The position numbers were made by a program, and so were the translations under genes. From Alligator mississippiensis (lineage: Eukaryota > Chordata > Crocodylia > Alligatoridae), in NCBI RefSeq assembly GCF_030867095.1, contig NC_081824.1, positions 350,584,203 through 350,648,202 on the forward strand: a stretch of DNA of 64,000 bases. Reading direction: 5' to 3'. Numbering within the stretch: position 1 is the first letter of the stretch; every line of letters begins with the position of its first letter. This document shows, piece after piece, positions 53,791 through 64,000 of this stretch. A model generated the notes under the pieces. That model was not told the DNA's origin and ran no database searches. It saw nothing but the letters and a program-made list of their open reading frames with translations.

Positions 53791-56700
53791 CTAGTTATGA
53801 TTTGGGTAGTGCAGAAAACAAGATCTCCTAGTGCCATGAAGATGCTGCATCAGACACAATGGTACTATGGGAGATGCAATGTTAATGTCACCCTATTCAG
53901 AAATGAGAACACTGGTAGCTGTGAGACTATATTGTGGGTACTGGGTAATGCATGTAACTGCAAACGAGCTGGTTGTAAGGGAATTCTTCCCAAGCCATTT
54001 TTTTCAGGGGCCAAATTAGTGTCTTTCTGTCTTTTTAGTGCCAGAACCTAGCAAGCTCAGTCTAAAATTATGCCCCTTGCAAAGCTAGTGTCTTTTTTCA
54101 CAAAGTGAAAGCATGTTTGAAGAGGACTACTCTGAGGTTGCAGTCTCTGCCCCTCCAAAGTCTGAAGAGGGATAACAGACCTCTCCTGCAAAGATGACTA
54201 ATAAAAATCTCTCACACCTCTGTATTTTCCTTGGAGAACTACAAGCAAACAGCTCCTCTCTCAAGGACACAATCCCTATAATCAACATCTGGTATGCCCA
54301 TAATTGAGGACACACCATCTGCAAGGGCAAGCAATAGAACATTTTTAGATTTTGGAGACTTCTTGTCTGCCATAAGGGCTAAACCTTGCACACAGCAAGT
54401 TTCTCAGATTTTTAAAAATAAAATGCTATGAAAAAGTACTTGTCTGTCTTACATCACAGGAACATGTTTTATAGTGAGTGTGAAGCTCACTCACAAAAGT
54501 CTGACTCAAAGACAAAAGTTGATGCGAGGGCCTGTCAAAAATGACCTCAGATCCAGAGTTATAAAGACATTCAGGATAAAGATGTGGCTCAAAAAAAATC
54601 CAAGTTCAAATGCAGGGAGCTAACAAGCCACATGAGACATGGACATGTGAAGAACTTATCGACAGTTCTAGGTTCAAAGTGCTCTATCTTCTCAACATCC
54701 TAGGAAACAGAAGATTGGTACTTTTAATCCTAGCAAATAAAAGCTGTGAAACATCTGTTACAAACAGCATTCTGTTAATGTCTGTATCTTATTTCTGTTG
54801 CAGTGAAGGGAGAAAAAGGAAAAGCCACTAGATAAAACCTGAAGTCTAAGCTTTACTGGCTGTGAAGCTGTGTTCAGACATTAGATAACAGAATATTAGA
54901 GAAGTGGCTTAATACTGAAATCAGCTAACTAGCAAGTCAATTAACTTCAGTCAAGTTCTTCAGCTTACATTTACAACCAAGACAGCCATCTTACAATTTG
55001 TATAAAGCAGCAAATTGGCAACCTAGTCTATGGACCAGATTCGCCATGGAACCACTGGGTCCAACACAGAGATGCGGGACTTTGGCTAGTGTGATTTGGG
55101 GTACTCGTCCCATGGCATGGTGGGGATGAGCAGACACTCTCCCCGTGCCAGTTCACAGACAAGTGGGTGTGACCACTGGGTCCTAACAAATGCCTGCCTG
55201 CCTCTGACTCAGGGTGAGTTATTCTGGCTCAGTTGGAAAAGAAGTGCCTACCTCTCATATAAGGAGTTTTCATTAATATGATTACTAAATTAATCTGCTC
55301 ATTTGACTCCAATTCTACAGTGCATCTCATGATTGATTTGTTGGTTTTGACTTGGTCATTGTAACACATTGCATAGCTTGATATTAATACTAAACAAGTT
55401 AGATGTGGGGACAGCTACTAGAACATCCCATTCCCAGCTGGATTAGCAGCGTAGTCCTGGCAGCAGAGACAGCTAGTTTCCTCACAGACAGCACGTAAAC
55501 TATGTAGGACTGTTAGGGAGAAGCTGTTCAGGGAACAAGCCAAGTGCAGAATAGCTGCTAGCACTTGGGAAACCTTTTAGTCAACCAGCATGGATCAGCA
55601 TCTTTCTACAGTAGGCCAGCCATCAGCATCTGACTATAATTTCTGTTTGGGAGTAGCCACTTTAAGTTTACTTAGAAGTTCCTCTGGATTATAGGGCAAT
55701 TGTTTTTTCTTTTAAATACTCTCTCTCATCTGGGGCAGGGCAGGGGGTTCACCCAATTCTGGTCTGAAGACGACTAAATACCTTAACCCAGTTCAGTTTC
55801 AGAATGGCTTTTACCTTCCTGGAACCACAGGACTACCATGCAACTGTTTGACCTTTCTGTTTGACCTGTCCTGATACCAAGAAATAAGAAAGGTTCTACA
55901 CAATTCAACTACCATTTGGTTCCTTAACAGTGCCAAGAGCAATTACTAAGAACCAGGTTCAAATAAGATTGTAGGAGCATAAATGTGAAAAACTTCTACT
56001 CAGATCAAAACAGTAAAATAAACAAAATCAACACACATAGAGAATTGGTAGGTAAACTTTCATGTGAAGTGAGTCTATTGGACAAAGGAATTCAGGAAGT
56101 GGCAGTATTAAAGGGCACAAGTAGAAACCAACTCAATGAAAAGAGAAAAGGAAATGTAGTAAGACACCAATTGAGCTAAATTGGGAGCTCTTAAATGACC
56201 TATCAAGGAGGAATCACAGAAAAGTTGCTACTATTCCACCATGTTTCCATTATTCCTATAACATCTGGTTTTACATCCTACATAATGAGTTACTGTTCAT
56301 TTTTATTTCTCATTCTGAACTTTCCCCAGCTTCCCCCTCACTTCAAGTTCCTTGATTAAAGCCATTCCTCAGTCAGGTCAACCTTGATCCCAAGTGAAGC
56401 TGATCCCTAGAGAAAAAGTTCCCTATCCACAATTACTAGCCAGTGATCAAACATCCAAAACTCTTCCCAGGAGCACCAATCTTCTGAGTCATCTATTAAT
56501 TGTCATAATCTTCTCCTACCTTCTCTTGGGACAGGAAGAATCCCACTGAAAAAAATCATTTGAACTTCTAGAAGTTTAAACAGCTTCCCTACACTACTGT
56601 AGTTGTCCTTTACACCTGTCAGTAATTGTCATGTCATTTATGACTCACCTGAAGGCCAATTAATGTCTGCTCCCATGAAAATCCTCTTCAGTCTTAGGTC

Positions 56701-59044
56701 TATCCCATATCTTTGCTTCCAATATATAGCATTCCTTTCTGTTTTACAGGTTGTACCTTATAAGTGGTCTGATTATTATTAATCAGTGAATCACTGATTA
56801 CATAGAAATGCCTTTTCCTGGTATTTGTATCCCTGATACTTTTCCTTTTTATCCTTTTATGTATCCAATTACCACATTCTGTCTTTTTTATCTTCCTTGG
56901 TCCTTCCTCTATCCTTCTTGGGCTAAGATGATTCATTATCTCCATTCTCCCCACCCCTCTTTGAACGAGCTTCTTCTCTTTTCTTCCACGCCATCCCATC
57001 TTCTTTGTTTACCAACAAACTAAACCTCAATTCTATTTCACCTCCACCAGCTGGTTCCTTCCTTTGCCTTATTTTTAGTCACACGATCTCAAGGGCTCCC
57101 CTGTTCTGAAGATCCAATCATCTTTTTAGATAGGCATCAGGTCTTTCGTTTGTATATGGAACTTCATTTCTCCTTTCTTGCATTACCCGCTCAAATCCTA
57201 TCTGACCTCCATCTCTGCCTTGCCGCAGTTCCAGTCCTTTGACCACCTCTGTCAAGCAACACTTCATGCAGATATAGCTGGCATCAGAAACCTATTCAAG
57301 GATGATAAATGTCTCTACAGCTGTCACTTCCTATCATTCTCATTTCCGGTCTCATATCTGGTAACTCTTCCAGCTGCAATTGCCATCTGCTGCCCCTTAC
57401 ATTAAAAAAAAAAAAAAAAAATCTTGTGCAAAAGAAAAAATGAACAACACCAAATTCCCTTTTCCCATATCCTCTCAAAACTCCCAGGGGACCCAGATGC
57501 CAGTGAGAAAAAAACAAAGACCTCTAAAACCCTGCCCAACAAAACCGTCTAGCATACACTTAAAACTACACCATCTCCTACACAAACAGATCACATAAAA
57601 TACAAGTACCACCTGAGACCCACCACTACACACAAATGTAGTGATTATTGCTGAAGAGGGGCTGCTTCTTCTACAAAGTGCTCCTTTTCAAAGTCCCTTA
57701 TGACCTATTAGACCTATGACCTAATGAACTTTTAGTCATACAAATCACCTTCCTATTTGAAGAAAAATTTTGTGAAGTATATTTGATGGTTCCTGAGCTC
57801 TGAAAGACTGGAGTAATGTTAAGATTATATACTTCATCTGTTTCGTTCTTAGCTGTCCTCACATTAAACACAAAACTCAGTTAACATGATGATGAGGGAA
57901 CCGATTGTTTAACTTAGACTTAAGCAGTTATGGATAGGGAAGAAGAGAGAAGTTTTATATAAAATGTGTAATATTCTTTTTAAGCAGAAGCATAGAAGGC
58001 CTTGCTAAGTTTATTGAATGATTTATGGTTTAGTCAGCATCTCAGTTCATGAAAGACAAACTTTGCTTCACTATTTTCAATGAACAAGTAGCATATTCAA
58101 AAGTAAAATACCACAGGTTTAGAGACTTCATAAAAACTGTACACACACTTCCCTTTTTCTTTTACACTCACTTATTTTGTCAAGGTAGAGAATTTCTACA
58201 GCCCTACAGCAGTACTGTGTGGCTTGCATTGTGTTTATTGTCAAACTAACTTTTAAAAATAGTTCCAAGGGCATCACTGATTTCAGAAAATTGTAAATCA
58301 GATGCAACTCAAAATTTCTTTGCTATTCCAAATATGTGCAATTCACATTTCCCACCTAATCAGTTCTGCTTAAATTGTCTAGTAATATAGCATAGAAATA
58401 TGAGTATGATTTTAATGAACAAAAGTGATTAAACAGGACAACACACATTCACTACCATGCTTTAAAAGCTTTGACATTAATTTAATATATACCAAATTCG
58501 ATTGAATTGATAAAAAAGGCTCTCCCTGAATGTAAGCAGGGGTTAAACAAAATAATGAAGATTGTTGCAATAATTCCTGTCTTAAAAGACTAAAATATAT
58601 TAGCATCAAAACTCTAGTTATTTTTCAACAATTAATGGTATGTTCCTCACAGATGAGAGAAACCTTTGCAGCCACAACAACACTACAACAGGTCTCAGCT
58701 ACTCAATTTGAAATGAACTGTAAACTATTTTAAGTACTATTTTTAAGCTTTCACAGTCTTAATGGCAGTCACAGGATACAGTAAACAGTTCTAAGAACAA
58801 TACATGCATTTTACTTGTTTCATTGTGTATGATTATTCTGTAGAAACAAAGTTTGAATTAACCTTTGGGAATTAATATTATATCATTCTTAAGGCAGGCA
58901 TTACTTCCGGTGTTACACATAGAGTAGTTGGGTTTCATATAAAAATATCAAATTCCCAAATCCATGACAAGGAGAGGAAAAAAACCCACAAAAACAAAGT
59001 GTGTTACAATTTGACAAAGATGAGATCTGTTCCAGTGTTTAGAG

Positions 59045-59310
59045 TCATGTGCTATGATCTGACATTGATGTTTCCAACATCATATCACTTTCGTTCATTT
59101 CAATCTCAAAGGTTTCTTCTAATGGACGACTGGCATCTGTAGTTTTCTTCTGATGTGGTGCTTCCAATGTCACAATACCACTTTCAAACAGAGTCTGTCT
59201 TTCTATATCAAATTCCCTGAAATCCCAGGGAGGTGAAATAATGTTCTTTAATGTCTTCATGGTGTGAACATCAAAGTCATAACATCTTAATTTGTCTTTA
59301 ATTTCTGTTC
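59045..59310 (-). CDS. CDC16: CDC16 terminal coding exon
   Basis: 266 nt ending at TGA (59045-59047). It encodes GTEIKDKLRCYDFDVHTMKT, then SPPWDFREF and an acidic tail ending SMSDHST. The segment between (ERQTLFESGIVTLEAPHQKK) is the least conserved part relative to mammals. Acceptor TGTTTTTTAG. Confidence 0.95.
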
Positions 59311-62300
59311 CTAAAAAACACACAAAATGGTTACTACTCTCCAAGTGAATTTTGCAAAGATCACTATCTTATAAAATAGAGTCTATCAGCAAATAACTGT
59401 GATACTTCAGGTGTTTATTTGAAACTGTTTTGGAAAGATTTAAAAAAAGATGTGCTGTTTCAACCATCAGACAGCTGTACAGTTCCCTGTTGTGTCCCCC
59501 ATCTGGCATGCTTAGAAACTACTGGGGCTGCAGGCTACAGCCAGCAACGCAGGTGAAACAACTAATTTGTCAGTTCCTTAAGACAGAGATGCAAACTTAC
59601 AATCATACAGCTATATGGTACTTCAGGATATATTCTTTGCAATAATACATTTACAATATGAAAAATTAGAGAAAATGCTTGTCCAACCAATTTTCACACT
59701 GACAAACCCATTCACTGATGCAAACAGCAACAGGTAGTAGACAGATGCTACTTTCTAACTGCACTCATGCTCATTACCATATGTCACAGTATATTAAATG
59801 AATAATTATTCACTATGGAGAAATGCCCAAGTCCAATACAACAGAAAAATTGTGCATTATGAAGTTGCAAGTGGAAAAATATTTCTGTATTTCATGAACA
59901 TCTTAAAGTTATAGGCATGTAGACTTTATTTTTCATTTGTATAATCCTGAATTTCCAGGTGAGGGGAGACAACAGATGTGTTAATCCTAACCCATTCCAA
60001 ATGACAACTGTGATATTCATAGACTACTAAAAAACAAAACAAAACCAAAATTCTCAGCCATATTTTTATCATTTGTGACCAACTCCTACATGTGGTATTA
60101 CTTTTACACTTTGATTATTTTCAGGCTTTTCTCTAAACCCTAATAGTTAATATAATTTTAAACAAACAATCCCTGGTTGTCTCTTATGAAAAGATGAAAC
60201 ATTTTTTCTACTCTTTCCATTTTTAATGTGTTTGGTTTTTCTCTCAAAATTCTTCATTCTTGTCTATAACTTGTTCCTTTATTTGAACCATCTCTGCCTT
60301 AAGCATCACTTTACTTTGTAAAATAGCTACAGAAATTATTTGTAAAAAGTGAGCTAAAATAAGTTATTTAGGCCCCTTCTACATGTTCCATCTGTGGCGC
60401 AATTACCTTGTTCACTGTGCAATAAATTTAGACTGGCTACACATGCAAATTAACTATCCCGCCTTAGAAGGTCCAAACAGCTATAAAGTTATGGCTTGAA
60501 TATGTATAATAACTTTATAGCTGGTTTCTGTCCAGATTTAATTTGCACATGCAGGCAGTCTGTGAGGAGACTGCAGCGGCTGGGACTGAGAATCTGTGGC
60601 CTGATGGGACTCATGTTCCTGGCTGAGCCCTGGCAGGTGCAGGATTCTTGGCCCTGGCTGCATGTGGCCTTTTCAGCTGGAAGCCCCCTCAGCAAAGGGG
60701 GCTCCCAGCCATGGGAGCTTACTTATCTGCCAGTCCAGGGGAAGCCCAGAATCAGGCTCTCCCTACACTGGCAATAAGGCGCAATTAGATCTAATGTGCG
60801 CTCCTACAACTCTGCCTCCTACCACGCATGTGTGGCCTGACAGGAGGTGTCACTGTGTGGATCACACATTAGATCCAATCACGTCTTTAGCTACGTGTGT
60901 AGAGGGCTTATGTTAACCTATAAGTGTGAATATCTACCCTGACTTCTAAAATAAGCTTCCCTAGAAGTTCAGCAAGTGGTAACCAAACACGCCATCGTAT
61001 TGGAGTAAATATTTTCCAGTATTCTGGATAGGCTTTACAGTATTTTATGTACAAAATTCTATGTCGGTTTTTGACCCTTACATTAGCTTCTTCCCACTAA
61101 GATGTAACTGCCTTTTGGGGGGAGCGGGGCAGGAAGATTCAGCAGCAGCTGGACTTCGGAGGGAATTTTTCTGCTGGGGTACTACTGTAGCACTAGAAGA
61201 TCTTTTATTTAATGAACATTAACAGGTCATTTTTTTTTACTGCTCATATTGCTCTCTTATATAGTAATAAACAACAGAATTACCGATGTAAGCTTCGGAA
61301 TCACCAATGTACATTTCTATGCAATGTCCAAGCATAGTAACAGAAAATGTATCATCCCTCCTAAGACCAAGTGCCTGTAAAAAGATATAGAATGTTCAGC
61401 ATCAGAAATAAATATTTACATCATGACAACTAAATTAACCTTTTGTAAAACTGATCCTCACTATGAAACAAAGGTTCCCCTTCAACCAAGATGATGAATG
61501 TATTTAACTGGCCAGAAAGGTACTAAAATTAATAATTAAAAAAAGCCCAAAATCCAGTTACAGTGCACTTCCCTTCTGTTCTACTCCATATACTACAGTG
61601 CAATCTTTCATACACTATAAAGGAAGACTAACAAAATATATTATTCAAAGCTTTTAAGGTAAGTATTTGTGAACAAGTGTCCCTATAGATAAAATGGACT
61701 TCATTTATATGCAGCTCAAAAAACATAAATTAAGATAAAGCCAATGCTAAATACATGTAACACTAACTGCATGGTAAAAAGAAACCCAGCAGAACAGTTA
61801 CTCTGTCAAATGAACCACTCACTACAATCTCAGGATATTCAAAATTAAGGGCTTAGAAAGTCAAATATTTAAGTACAGAAATCCATTAGCAATCAAAAGA
61901 ACCTTAATTTTTAACCTTAACCATTATAAAGGCGTTTTAGGGGTTTTGAAGCCCAAATTAAACTAATTAAAACTACTTAAAAATATTTTTTCCTCATGAT
62001 CACTAAAATTGGTTCATATATAACCTTTTCTTGTTATATTAATTCTATATTTCAATTAGTTTTAAATGTCTGAGAAGCACCTGTTTAATTTATTTGGGAT
62101 AAAAAATAAATCCTGGAAGGTTCTATTTTAGCCTAATTAACATATGACTTGGAAAATGAAACAAAATTAATTCTGTATTCAAAACCTGCTCTAAGTTGGA
62201 GAAGAATACATTTATTTTTCACATACATAATTTTTCATGAATTTCTATATTAAATGCCAAAGAAAATTTAACCTTAATTCCGGATCCGTGAGCAGCACCA

Positions 62301-64000
62301 CCTTAATATAAAGCACATACATACCGTATGAAAATAGTCAATTGCACTTTCAAAATTGCCCATGAGACTGTGTATGTATCCAATGGCAGAATAGGTAGAG
62401 GCATTCTGAGGAATCAATACTAGAGCCTGCCGATGATATTCTAATGCTTCTTCATACTTCCTGTTAAGTTTAAGCATGGCATATATTACTAAGTTTTCTG
62501 GTGCAGAGGGTCACTGAATTATATTCGTACATTAGGTATCCAGGTTGTAGCCGTATTGGTCTAGAGGAAAAGGCAATCATCTCTACAATGAGTCCTGATT
62601 GCCTATATTCATATTTCATCTGACACAATAATATCCTGGCCTAAAGCCATTAGCCTAGGCTAACAATATGAAATAATTAAATTATTGTTTCATATTTGCA
62701 ACATAAAGGAATACATTACACGCTTTCATGATAATCATGATATTATTCAGGGTAACTGAGAAATCAGTTTTTCCTTAAACTCAAGGCTTTAAAAAACTTT
62801 ATGCATGAAAAATCTTTGAGAAGAATAGGTTGTTTAAATCCACAGCCAATGCGTGGAAAGAATGTCTTTCTACTGAAAAGCACATTGCACATGAACAACT
62901 GTAGCTGGCTGCAAAATGGTAGGTGTTGATGATTATCAGCTTGTGTAGCAAACTGTTGTAGAGGTCTAAATGTTGCAGCATCAGCTTTAATCTTTCTTGC
63001 TATTTGGATATGGCCATTATACTAAGCAAGACCATCAAAATTATTTCAGTTCTGCTACTGCCATTGCTCAAGCTGCTGTGGTGGAGCAGACAATAATGAG
63101 TATGTTACTCTCTGCTTCTAATTCTGCCTTCCGGGAGTAGGCAATAACATGACATTTATCAAAATAAATATCTTGACATTATTGGGATCATGATGGCTTT
63201 TAAAATATTTTAAAGCTTTCAACAATTATAGAATTCTTTAGTTTGCTTCGTATAGATTTACATGCATCCACAGTTCCCTTCAAGTATCCTATCCTTTCTT
63301 GAATTTAGGATGAACAAGAATTAACTGTATATTTTAATTACTAATTTTAGACCCCAAAGAATACAAGAGCATGCATACTTATAGCTGGTCTGCATTATGA
63401 TTTGATGTCATTTCCACAGTAAGAAAAACTTTTGTACATAATTTTCACATGAAGAATTCTTTACCTAGAGTGACATGCTTAGGAACATTCTCATTTACTA
63501 TAAAACATCCTTTTATAGTGCTATCACAGTGTAATTATGAAGTGAACCAATGTAGCGTATGACTTTACAGTGTATTAGGTAAATGTAGCCTTAAAACATT
63601 TCAGTTTTTCAACTTACTTCAGCTTTCTACACACGTGTCCTAAGTTGTTCAATAAAGGCTCCCACTTGTCAACTGTTACCTGAAAAATATTCCATCAAAC
63701 CTATTAGCATATGCTTGGCAACCTTCAGGTAAATCTTCCTGTTACTGTCACTAGAGAAATCAACATAAGTCAGTGGGTCCCCAATCTTTTTATGCAGGTG
63801 ACCTTATTTCTAACACAAGCCCAAACACTACAACAACGGAATTTCCTTGGGACTCTCAGTCCCCTTCGAGTGTCACAATCCCCAATTAGAAAAGAGGTGA
63901 TATAAGCATAGAAGACAATATATATCCATGGACAATGAAAAGGTGACAAACATTTTAAATTTAATATTAAGCATACCTTTCCTACGGCCAAAAAAGCATT
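59045..64000 (-). CDS. CDC16: CDC16 / APC6, anaphase-promoting complex subunit (C-terminal part, runs off window)
   Basis: TPR scaffold subunit of the APC/C ubiquitin ligase, which marks securin and cyclin B for destruction at anaphase. Five exons are visible: 63977-64000 (partial), 63618-63679, 62325-62460, 61284-61374 and 59045-59310. Together they encode 192 C-terminal residues with consistent phases. They carry KWEPLLNNLGHVCRKL, a TPR unit (YEEALEYHRQALVLIPQN, then STYSAIGYIHSLMGNFESAI), SVTMLGHCIEMYIGDSEAY, VHTMKTLKNIISPPWDFREF and the acidic end EETFEIEMNESDMMLETSMS. All match vertebrate CDC16 (human about 620 aa). It lies upstream of UPF3A on the same strand, with 6.5 kb between stop and the UPF3A ATG, as in other amniotes. 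Confidence 0.95.
59311..61283 (-). other. CDC16 last intron
   Basis: 1973 bp. It contains a 537-bp Harbinger-type MITE at 60371-60907. The remainder is AT-rich with nothing recognisable. Confidence 0.8.
60371..60907. mobile_element. Harbinger-type (Chompy-like) MITE in CDC16, 537 bp
   Basis: Ends GGCCCCTTCTACATGT and, inverted, GCCCTCTACACACGT, with a TTA duplication at 60368-60370 and 60908-60910. An internal inverted pair surrounds GATCTAATGTGCG / CACATTAGATCC. No transposase. Confidence 0.7.
61284..61374 (-). CDS. CDC16: CDC16 exon after the TPRs
   Basis: 91 nt, phase 0 in and phase 1 out, encoding ALGLRRDDTFSVTMLGHCIE and MYIGDSEAYI. Acceptor TTTTTACAG, donor GTAATT. Confidence 0.95.
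62325..62460 (-). CDS. CDC16: CDC16 TPR exon
   Basis: 136 nt, phase 2 in and phase 0 out. It encodes most of two TPR helical pairs, from KKYEEALEYHRQALVLIPQN to GNFESAIDYFHT. Acceptor CTTAACAG, donor GTATGT. Confidence 0.96.
63618..63679 (-). CDS. CDC16: CDC16 exon encoding VTVDKWEPLLNNLGHVCRKL
   Basis: 62 nt, phase 0 in and phase 2 out. The peptide is essentially identical to vertebrate CDC16. Acceptor TTTTTCAG, donor GTAAGT. Confidence 0.95.
63977..64000 (-). CDS. CDC16: CDC16 exon, cut by window edge
   Basis: The last 24 nt of an exon ending at an AAAG/GTATGC donor, phase 0. The eight residues visible (NAFLAVGK) would precede VTVDKWEP. The human protein has KIKAIGNE here, so similarity is modest, and the assignment rests mostly on the donor and phase. 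Confidence 0.55.

Larger units (their letters stand above)
52874..59044. other. Intergenic region between UPF3A and CDC16
   Basis: Mostly unique AT-rich sequence, with a reptile repeat (53625-53790), a hAT end (about 53437) and an A-tract at 57401-57421. The portion nearest CDC16 (about 58000-59044) is probably its 3' UTR: minus-strand AATAAA occurs at 58234-58239 and 58010-58015, and ATTAAA near 58478. 56700-57400 is strongly pyrimidine-rich on the plus strand. I see no coding exon here. Confidence 0.6.
61375..63976 (-). other. CDC16 upstream introns in this window
   Basis: Three introns: 61375-62324, 62461-63617 and 63680-63976. All are AT-rich. The only repeat-like signals are a short fragment at about 62537-62570 (GTTGTAGCCGTATTGGTCTA, a sequence type common in reptile interspersed repeats) and a hAT-like end near 63771. 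Confidence 0.6.

Noticed and set aside
1-64000. CRISPR arrays, bacterial operons, rRNA or tRNA genes
   Set aside because: None seen. The spliced genes, LINE, SINE and MITE content mark this as vertebrate nuclear DNA; no cloverleaf-forming tRNA sequence was recognised.

Overview
The window is vertebrate nuclear DNA, most likely from a reptile and plausibly a crocodilian. Two host genes lie in tandem on the minus strand, in the order CDC16 (APC/C subunit 6) then UPF3A (nonsense-mediated mRNA decay factor). The same pair is neighbours in other amniotes (human 13q34). The repeats are not mammalian: a 5'-truncated CR1 LINE, Harbinger-type MITEs resembling the 'Chompy' family described from crocodilians, many non-autonomous hAT elements with 8-bp target duplications, two solo LTRs, and old MIR relics. 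I saw no L1 or Alu. The crocodilian assignment is inference from repeat type only.

Layout. 1-4817 is the 3' flank and probable 3' UTR of UPF3A, with an RTE-type LINE relic at about 2020-3065. 4818-52493 is the complete UPF3A coding region: ten exons, nine introns, 505 codons plus stop. I reconstructed every junction; all have GT-AG boundaries and compatible phases. The introns hold nearly all the repeats. 52494-52760 is a CpG-rich, TATA-less promoter region. 52761-59044 is the intergenic stretch, including the probable CDC16 3' UTR. 59045-64000 holds the last five visible exons of CDC16 (192 C-terminal residues); the rest of that gene lies beyond the window.

UPF3A bridges UPF2/UPF1 to the exon-junction complex during mRNA surveillance. 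CDC16 is a TPR scaffold of the anaphase-promoting complex. Nothing in the sequence links their functions beyond conserved neighbourhood.

The most interesting unexplained signals are: (1) a pair of mini-exons in UPF3A intron 2 (41789-41975), separated by a 90-bp intron and phase-compatible with exon 2, which would give a novel short tail and a premature stop; (2) a tandem array of TGACGTG-bearing repeats just inside intron 1; (3) three hAT-like elements that are inverted repeats over essentially their whole length, so that the UPF3A pre-mRNA would carry long hairpins; (4) a nested insertion at 18586-18593 that orders two transpositions; (5) a reptile UPF3A C-terminus that looks more like UPF3B in the exon-junction-complex-binding stretch. 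Most other long open frames in the window are chance frames in GC-rich repeats.
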